From: Bactrocera neohumeralis
Taxonomy: Eukaryota > Arthropoda > Insecta > Diptera > Tephritidae
Direction of reading: 5' to 3'
Assembly (NCBI RefSeq): GCF_024586455.1
Contig: NC_065921.1
Coordinates: 75,599,226 to 75,663,225, forward strand
DNA: 64,000 nt
Numbering within the stretch: the first letter of the stretch is position 1; each line of letters starts with the position of its first letter. The notes beneath the pieces were generated by a model. That model ran no database searches. It was not told the DNA's origin and worked only from the letters and a program-made list of their open reading frames with translations. Shown here piece after piece: positions 56,640-64,000 of this stretch. Made by a program: the position numbers and the translations under genes.

Positions 56640-57372
56640 GGACCTCGTCTGCGCTGTCAAATTTTGTTCCCAATTCTGGCTCAATGAGTATGTAAACCAA
56701 GCAAACTTGCCGTATTTGGGACGAAGAGCAATCTGAATAGATTCAAGAGCTGTCATTTCATTCAGAAATAACGACGTTTTAGTAAGGTTACGGGTCGGTG
56801 GAATCATCGGTCCATATTTCTTCAAAAATGATGGCAGTGATAACATAACCGTCAATGGAGACCGCTATAGCGCTATGATAACCGACTGTTTGATGCCTGA
56901 AATCGAAGATCGTGATTTTGGACATTTGGTTTTAACAAGACGGCGTTCCTTCCCAGACACCGCATCAATCAATGGATTTATGGAGAGAACACTTCGGTTA
57001 ACAGACAATTTCACGTTTTAGATCGGTCGTTTGGCCATTAAGATCGTGTTATATCATACTGTTAGACTTTTTCCTGTGTGGATTTGTAAAGTCTTAAGTC
57101 TATGCGGACAATCCCGCTTCGATTCCGGCCTTGAAGCACAACATCACGCGTATCATTCGCCAGTTACCAGTCGAAATGCTCGAACGAGTCGTCGAAAATT
57201 GGACTCAACGGATGGACCATCTAAGACGTAGCCGCGGCCAACATTTGAAAGCGATAATCTTCAAAAAATAAAAGCCAAAGAATGTTCTTTCGAATTCTAA
57301 TGAAATTTCCTATTAATATTGAAGCTTTTTCTTTAAAAAAGTAGGGAAACTCGAAATCGATCGCACTTTATA
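56640..57372 (+). pseudogene. DDE_3-type transposase remnant, middle and C-terminus
   Basis: Reads a worn VNKQTCRIWDEEQSE-like segment, RVGGIIGPYFFKNDGSDNIT and VNGDRYSAMITDCLMPEIED. The second block is degraded (frame-shifted), and the third block region DFFLCGF is present. Then VYADNPASIPALKHNITRII, LPVEMLERVVENWTQRMDHL, SRGQHLKAIIFKK, stop. The trailer ctttaaaaaagtagggaaac is shared with 30195-30695. The N-terminal third is missing. Confidence 0.85.
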
Positions 57373-58532
57373 AATAACCACAAAACAAACGCTCAAACTG
57401 CTACTAGCGAAAAATCGTTGGATTACGGACTTTTTTGCATTGAAAACCATAAGTGGAAATAGCTTGTAAATCATTTCATATTTCCAAGCCATGAAAAATG
57501 TTGGCTGCATATGACTTAGAAACCCATCACCACCAGCAAACGCACATAACGTTCAGCGTGTTTCTTTCAACCCATCAAATACTAGTCAAAGCCACAGTTT
57601 GCTTAGCGCTTAGAGAACAGGTTGTAACTGATGCTGAAACAACGGGCATGTCCACAGACAAACACACGCATAAGCACATGAAATCAAAGCGATTCCACAG
57701 ACATCTTGTCGCACAAGACGCAGACGCACCCCGTCCATATTTCACGCTAAATTTGAAATGTTTTATTGCAAGCCAACTTTTATTGCTTGGCTTTTTTACG
57801 ACATTTTCGTGCGCATTTGTGATTCCTTTCATACTTTGTTGTCGTTTTTTTTAGATCTTTTGTTTTCAAAAGCTTTTGTTTGGATATTTTTTTGTATTTG
57901 TTGTTGTTTTGCTAGGCGCATTATACGCGCTTATTTAAATCTATACATACAGATAGCTTAGCAAATACTAAGTAACACACAAATAAAAGGAGATTGAAAA
58001 AATTAAATACAATACAAAGAAAAGAGCAACAACAATAACATACATTTCGCATTTGCATATTGTTTTGTTGTTTTTGTGTGCTTGTGTTTGGAGTTTATTT
58101 GCATAAAAGAAGTTAAGCGCTTTAAGCCGCTTATTAAATTACATTTCACAAAATGGGCAAAAACAACAAAAAAAAAAAAAAAAAATAAAACAAAAAGCGT
58201 GACAACGGCGAGCGACTTGTGGCACCGTTTGCATCACAAGCAATAACACTTTCATGAAAATATATAAATTTAAATATACACACACTGTCAAAAAAATGGT
58301 TTTACTTTTAGGCATGAAAGAGATAATATAATAGATCATTCAAGGAATGGAGAAATATAAAAAAATATTATAGATTCGCGAGATTTGGATTTCAATAGTT
58401 GCTGGCAGCTTAGGATACCCTCTACACCTGAATGGAGACAAGATTTAGTAGGTAAAAAGAATACTAGCTCAATCTACGCTTGCAAAATGAACTGCGCTGT
58501 AGGATCGTGGGTATACTCCAAGCATCTTGGCA

Positions 58533-58537
<5 letters not shown>
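57373..58537. other. Host-like DNA
   Basis: Poly-A at 58168-58185. Frames 57498-57854 (plus) and 57575-57832 (minus) overlap and show no domain. Confidence 0.45.

Positions 58538-58621
<84 letters not shown>
58538..58621. repeat. (CT)n microsatellite, about 42 uninterrupted units
   Basis: CT dinucleotides from about 58538 to 58620 with no visible interruption. The Leu-Ser frames crossing it are artefacts. Confidence 0.97.
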
Positions 58622-58626
<5 letters not shown>

Positions 58627-58679
58627 ATCCCAAACTCAGCTGGCAGCTTTCAAGCACATGAACTAGGTATAGAGTAGGC

Positions 58680-59545
58680 CTGTGGAGCTCTATTGAATAT
58701 CACCGGAGGGAAATAAAAAGCCACCAAATACACAGATAGACGACAGGCAGCTTTGCTGGCTTTTTTCTTCGTCAAATATTATTTCCAACATAATTCGCAA
58801 GGAAGGCTTTAAGCTCACTGGCTGGGGAGCTGGTGTCCATTAATCCATTAACTCGGTTTCCGGGTACAGGCAAATTTTCAAAAACGAAAAAGCCGACAAG
58901 TTGCACAAATCAGAAGCCGCTCTAGACGTATCCGCGTCAGAGTTGATACCATGTACGCTTGGAGCGATCAGGAAAGCGCTTGATACACAATTAGAACAAA
59001 TGGCAAAAAATTTTAGGAAATCTATAAGCAAATGCAAGATTACGAAGAAAATACGGCCCAAGTATGACAAACACAGTAGTAGGGAGTTATTAAATAGGAC
59101 CAGGAAAGTTATATACAGACTTACAACTGCTATAACGGGACATTGGGCATTTGAAGAAGATATCTATCAGGTTCCGGGAAACCAGACACATTAAGAGGCC
59201 CAAAGAGGACATGCCGAAATCCTCTTTCACTTCGATTGCATCCCTGATAACTTCGACTGCAACGCCGCGGAGCCCACTTCAAGCAGCATCTTCTTCGTGC
59301 ACATATCTCCGAGGGATATTTGCCGAATCCTGTCGAGATGCGACAGGATTCGCCTTCGTGCACTAGATCGCTGAATCTATAAGCCTCGCGTGAGACTCAT
59401 CTTCTCAAAGTTGCAGCGAGGAAGAGGAAGTGGAAACAACTATACACTTTCTCCGCCATTGTCCAACTTTTTCCAGGGAAGGTTGAAGCATATCGGTTGC
59501 CATACTTTCTCCAAGCCCGGCGAATTTCCTGAATTAAATAGGTTA
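58680..59545 (+). pseudogene. Jockey/R1-like retrotransposon C-terminus, plus strand
   Basis: Reads FKNEKADKLHKSEAALDVSA (the last RNase H motif, GNEKADxLA-like), the open stretch 58901-59194 with IRKALDTQLEQMAKNF and YDKHSSRELLNRTRKVIYRL, TTAITGHWAF, an FHFDCIPDNFDCN-like region, then EEEVETTIHFLRHCPTFSRE (H-x4-C of the knuckle) and LKHIGCHTFSKPGEFPELNR. It ends near 59545, tail to tail with the next entry. Confidence 0.78.
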
Positions 59546-59549
59546 CGTT

Positions 59550-60075
59550 AAATTGGTAAGCCAATACGCCACGCATAGACCAGTTTTGGTCCTTCACGAT
59601 ACCAGTTGGAATTCAGTTCCTAGGTCCAAGAGAAGTAGTAATCCTTTAGAAGGCCTGCGCTTGACGCGAATTTTAACAGACTCTGGGGCCTCACTATCGA
59701 TACCTCCTCCATTGTATCATACCGTGGGGATCCCAAATGCTTACAGCGTAGTCTTGCCAATGCGGGACAAGTGCCCAAGAGATGTTCCATTGTTTCCGTC
59801 GTGCCCTGTTCCAAACATTTCCTGTCGTCGGCTCGATCAGTCAGCTCCATTCTGCAAGCGTGTGCCGCGACCAGATGGTGACCAGTTAGTATTAGTTATT
59901 TTGTGGATTAGATATTAGCCGGCTCAATAAATTTGTGGCTGACTGTAGGCGCTTTGTCGATATGTGAGAGTCTTTTCGGTCCATATCAAGAAGTTCTGTA
60001 CATAACAACGTACAGGCGTCTCTAGCTATCCAAGAGGGCTTATTCATGAAAAGTCAGCCATTTATCTAACCTAAC
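59550..60075 (-). pseudogene. Jockey/R1-like retrotransposon C-terminus, minus strand
   Basis: Minus strand reads a worn LTGHHLVAAHACRMELTDRA-like segment, RKCLEQGTTETMEHLLGTC (the first knuckle Cys replaced), PALARLRCKHLGSPRYDTME and SLLKFASSAGLLKDYYF. A different subfamily from 58680-59545 (SLLKFASSAGLL ending versus GEFPELNR). Confidence 0.8.
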
Positions 60076-61145
60076 CTAAGTTGTGCAACTATTTTTTTGA
60101 TCTACATTGTATTGTATGTAGACTCAAGTAAACTGTTTAGATTAGCGAGCAACGCCTCCGGACCCAGCCTGGTCACGCTTTGCTTCACGCTTTTGTTGAT
60201 ATGGCTATTAATACCACTTATTATTGTTTTTTTTTTTATTTCTTTCAAATGATATCAAACAAATCTACATAACTACTCGGTAAGTACGTATTTGCATAAA
60301 TTTCGGTAGATTTTCTTTTGTCTTTTGTTTACATATGAATACACTTTAAGTTGACACATTTATTTATGTTTTGTATTTAACTTCCAAAAATTGGCCATTG
60401 TTGTCAATATTGAATTAAGCTTTGTATTGTCTTCGTAAGTTGGCTAAAGTGTTGAGTTAAGCAATTGGAGAGGCAGAATGTAGCTTTGAAGTTGGCGCCA
60501 GATGCGACAACATTTGAGTAAACTTTTTTTCAAATATAATATTTTAAGATAATTATGTACATATATATATATTATATAATCCAGCAGATTAGATATGGAC
60601 AATTGGAAAGTTCCCTCTCTTTCTCTCTATATCTTCAGCCACACTAAAGCGCTGGAATCGAACGATATCCGTGCTTTTAGAGAGTAAGTGTTCTATAGCA
60701 GAGCTACGGTTCTTTCAAAACAACCTAAACTACACAGTGTTTAAAAAGTTGAGCCATATCGAATACTCCACATACGAGAGATTGATGTTCAAAGACAACT
60801 CTCTCATCACATCTATACTCGTTTACTGCCTGGAGTATGAATAGTAGTCTCAGAGCTCGTTTTTTCCAGAGAGAATTCGCATAACATTCGTCTCGGTAAA
60901 CTAGTTTAGCAATAAAAGTGAAAAAGCCAATTTCGAATTCAAAAGAAATCAGACTATAGTCCAGACTTCTATAAAAAAAACTTCAAAAAGTAATCTTTAA
61001 AATTATTTTAGGTTAAGTTTAAATGTTTTCTTCAAGAAATTAGTATGAAAAGCATGGACGATGATGAAATTATTATAGCCAAATTGTTTCTATCCAATCT
61101 CGAGAATTCTCAGTTTCCAGTGCTTACAATGGGTCTAAAATAACG
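60076..61145. other. Unassigned AT-rich DNA
   Basis: Poly-T near 60228-60238, ATATATATATTATATAAT near 60562-60580. No gene. Confidence 0.45.
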
Positions 61146-61164
61146 AAATTAAATAATTTTTTTT

Positions 61165-61255
61165 TAAATACATACCAAGAATTATTCCGAAATTTTTATT
61201 ATATAATCAATCTTGGCACTTACCTGAAAATAAAATAATAATAGAAATGTTAAAA
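61165..61255 (-). promoter_or_regulatory. Candidate recursive splice site RP3 with cryptic exon, minus strand
   Basis: Minus strand: TTTAAC branch-like motif, then a T-rich tract (CTATTATTATTTTATTTT) ending in CAG (61226-61224), directly followed by GTAAGT (61223-61218). A downstream donor GTATGT at 61175-61170 defines a possible 48-nt cryptic exon (61223-61176). Unlike RP1 and RP2 it shows no further sequence similarity to them, so the shared layout is independent support. Confidence 0.5.
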
Positions 61256-61449
61256 AGATATTATTAAAATGAACTATTTATAAATATAGAGTTAAATAGA
61301 GAATTCATAGGGTCTATAAGAAACTAATTTATGTTATCTTTTCTTTTCATCTGTAGCAATATAAGAAAAACGGATAATGATAATATAAGTAATAGGATGA
61401 GAAAATAATTGCTTCGTCAAAAACTCAGACTTTGTAGACGTTGTTCTGA

Positions 61450-62010
61450 AAGTAATGGGTTGTTGCCTGACAACGAGGTCACTTTATCTCCGAAAACTCA
61501 ACCAAAATATCGCTTTTTTCTCCAGAAGTAAAAAGCTGGATAGTCAAAAACTGAAGCTTTGTATTCCCCTGTCAAGAAAGTATCGGGAATTCATAAATAA
61601 AACGAAAAATTTTCAATCAATCCTGCCCTCGTTCACTACCAAACCCATTTGCTTCGCTTCCTTATTCAAGCTGGAGAAAAACGATAGGGATGTTGAGGCC
61701 AATGATATCAATACCAGCAGCTGTACACTTTTATAAAAGATTGCACCTTCTCGATTCAGCTCTGCAGCTCGAATTATTTTCACCAGGAGCAGATTGTAGA
61801 CGTCATACTATAGATAGTCGTCTAATCTGAAACCTCGTTATCGAACGGCACGAAGAAGCCTTTCCCAATCCTGATTGAGCTTTTGATACTAACTCTGGGA
61901 GTTCTACAAGAGTATGCTCCGGTCTTAAAACCTTCTGTTAGTCGTCGCATCTTTTTGAAGAATTTTCGAGCACAACCCTGTCGCTCAGCTTGTCGAGCTC
62001 TTCGTACTCA
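61450..62010 (-). pseudogene. Non-LTR retrotransposon remnant, minus strand, internally deleted
   Basis: From the right: CSKILQKDATTNRRF and a SILL segment (pre-RT part), then after a deletion RLDDYL-YDVYNLLLVKIIR, AAELNREGAIFYKSVQLLVL. The YADD box that should follow is lost. SFFSSLNKEAKQMGLVVNEG comes next and the frame ends near 61600. The conserved LNKEAKxMxLxVNEG block matches the 44.3-44.4 kb copy. Confidence 0.82.
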
Positions 62011-62670
62011 CACATTGCGGCCGCTCTCTTTTTGTGTCTGCAAATGCGTCTCGTTTCCCTCTTTAACTCTCGGTATCTATTCCAACTTGCAAGTGCTGTT
62101 GCCGATTGCAGCATTGTGAGGTATTGTCTGAGTTACAGCCTTCTAAAGTGTAGCCGCTCAGTTCTATTATGCAATGATCGGATCAAAAATAGCATTCTTG
62201 CAGGCCAAACACCACTAAAATTTTGGGTTCCATAAAATCCTCGGTCAATTTAGACACACCTTTTTCACGCTATCTAATTTGGTGCACAGCCGAACTTCTT
62301 TTCTGATTTTCAGAACCTAAGAGTTTTCAATCAATCTCCAAAAGATTATTGGATTCGTTAGGTACTTCTGTCATGCCATAAATACGTCGGAAGATCATCT
62401 GCTCGAGTTAAAAAATAAAGCACTTGACATGAGTCGAAAGAAACTTATTTATTCGGTACCCCAAATCATTACTACTCGACAACTTTTATCTCAGAGATAT
62501 GTATTTTTAGACTAGACTCTGCTTTTAAAAATAAATGATTACATAGGTCCGACATCTAAACACTAATAGTACTCAAAATCCTACAAAGTTTCGGAGTCTA
62601 GGTTTAGCTTTTAGAGACCACCACATACCGAACTAGAAAGAACTAACTGTTAGAAAAAAGGTACTCTCTA
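62011..62670. other. Unassigned DNA
   Basis: Nothing recognised. Confidence 0.4.
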
Positions 62671-62742
62671 AGCTTATTCTTTATTGACATTGCTTACGCG
62701 ATTATAGCCGAGTTTACAACAGCGCGCCAGTCGTTCTTCGTG
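62671..62742 (-). pseudogene. Non-LTR retrotransposon 3' tail, minus strand
   Basis: gacattgcttacgcgattat, agccgagtttacaacagcgc and gccagtcgttcttcg match the family tail and last codons (NDWRAL) on the minus strand. Confidence 0.8.
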
Positions 62743-64000
62743 GGGGAGGTTGGAGTCATGTATAAAGTTCACGCAAATGAGTCAAGTTCTCTGAGCGCCA
62801 TTAACATGGGAGTGACCGGAAACTATTATTTTGCATATGGCTCAAGTAGCTAACGACTTCGGTCTTAGACCAAGTATCCTCTGAGTAGCCAAAGAACATC
62901 CGTTTGAAGACCCCCATGAAATGGAAACTCTCTAAGCTTACTGCATCGCCCTTCATATGTATAAGAGCAAGCAAATAATTTACAGTTAGGAGATGACAGC
63001 AGTTTTCCACATTAAAGACATCGTCTTCAGAGTGTCTTTCCAAATAAGCTAGTGTCCAAAATATATTTTTTTATATTTAAAATTTTTCATTATATACGCT
63101 TTGTGCTTTTCGTATTTACAGTTTTTTTGACTGATATCTTAACTGATAGCAAAGAAATGTACAACAACTTACTGACAACAACAAAAGCAAATCCTTTGGC
63201 ACTTCTTTTGTCAATCAAACCACACATCCGATCGCCCATTAATAGCGAATGACCAATTAAAATGCGAATTACAACAAAAACACGTACACGAATTCCCGGC
63301 GAAACCCATCAACGAACAAGTCGTTCAATATATTTTGACATTAGCAAGTGTTTGTGTCGGTTTTGCTGTCATTTTGCAATGTCATTTGCCACCGCTATGT
63401 CAACGTGATGTTATTGTTGTTGCCATTGTCGCATTGTCGCGCGTCGCGCTGTAATTGTGCTATAATGTTTTTTTTTTTTGTTTTTTGTCACAAGTTTTAT
63501 CTTTATTCCTGCTGTGGTTGCTATTGTTGTTGTTGCTGTTGCTATTGTTTTTGCTGTCCAGCAATAGACGACGCCTTTTGGTTCGGTATTTTAATAACGT
63601 CGTAACGTTCGTGTCTAGCGACGCAGCAAGGCTAGTAATAATAAAATGTTGTTGGCTGACAGCCGCGGCAACTGAAGCAGTAGAGAAGCAGAAGGGAGAG
63701 AACGGACTTGAGCCGGCCAGTAAGCCAACGCATCAGCCAGCCAGACAGACTGGCCATTCAACAGCCATGTCGTTGAGCCGCAAAGACAGGCAATCAACAT
63801 TTCACAAACTTTTTTGTTGTTGCTGTTGCTGTTACTCTTCTTGTTGCTGTTGTGCCTCTTCTGCTTCTTGTTGGTGTTGTCACCACTGCTGCAACTGATA
63901 CTCTTGTAAATTGTAAAATTTTTCATATCCCTTGGCGCACACTCGCAACCACATAACTTTCTCTTTGGCTTTTCGCTTGCTGCATACATATGTATGTGTT
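62743..64000. other. Host-like DNA with TTG/GCT tracts
   Basis: TTGTTGTTGCTGTTGC tracts near 63515-63560 and 63810-63875. Frames crossing them on both strands are Cys/Leu- or Asn/Ser-rich artefacts. No gene called. Confidence 0.5.

Noticed and set aside
58385..58677. Leu-Ser repeat protein
   Set aside because: Translation of the (CT)n tract.

Overview
The window looks like nuclear DNA from a true fruit fly (Tephritidae; Bactrocera/Ceratitis-like). The reasons are its AT-rich, CAA/CAG- and TTG-rich filler, its microsatellites, and very many dead copies of dipteran transposons. Two abundant repeat families here (called A and B) also match in style the GTCY-microsatellite repeats common in tephritid genomes. 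The organism call is inference from repeat content; no host marker gene is present. I find no convincing intact host protein-coding exon, tRNA, rRNA or CRISPR. Most open frames are chance ORFs in low-complexity DNA or shadows of transposon remnants.

Layout. 0-4 kb: 3' scraps of an RT-bearing non-LTR element and two broken mariners. 5.6-6.0 kb: a 20-bp minisatellite of small hairpins. 6.9-8.3 kb: a mariner whose central segment has expanded in tandem. 9.5-12.7 kb: a mariner split by a family B repeat, then a 0.93-kb mariner with both terminal inverted repeats. 14.5-19.4 kb: family A arrays around a DDE_3 (IS630-type) transposon abutting a mariner. 20.8-30.7 kb: further IS630-Tc1-mariner remnants, a long non-LTR retrotransposon pseudogene, and a Tc1-like pseudogene with two catalytic Asp to Asn changes. 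33-41 kb: family A arrays, DDE_3 and mariner remnants. 42.0-44.7 kb: a complete 1.87-kb non-autonomous LTR retrotransposon (two LTRs, 4-bp target duplication, PBS, PPT) inside an older minus-strand non-LTR element. 46-60 kb: C-terminal (RNase H plus zinc-knuckle) pieces of jockey/R1-like retrotransposons, family B, and a 570-bp mariner deletion derivative with perfect 26-bp ends. 61-63 kb: more non-LTR scraps.

The most interesting host signal is three minus-strand sites (about 11.68, 30.83 and 61.22 kb). Each has a pyrimidine tract, then CAG immediately followed by GTAAGT, and a second splice donor 48-54 nt further on. This is the architecture of Drosophila recursive-splicing ratchet points with their short cryptic exon. 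All three lie on one strand, and I noticed none on the other. I infer that the window lies inside a giant intron of a minus-strand gene whose exons are outside it. Two of the three sites are paralogous to each other.

Nothing here works as an operon or pathway. The genes are unrelated dead transposons; what ties the window together is nested insertion and, if the inference holds, stepwise removal of the long intron.
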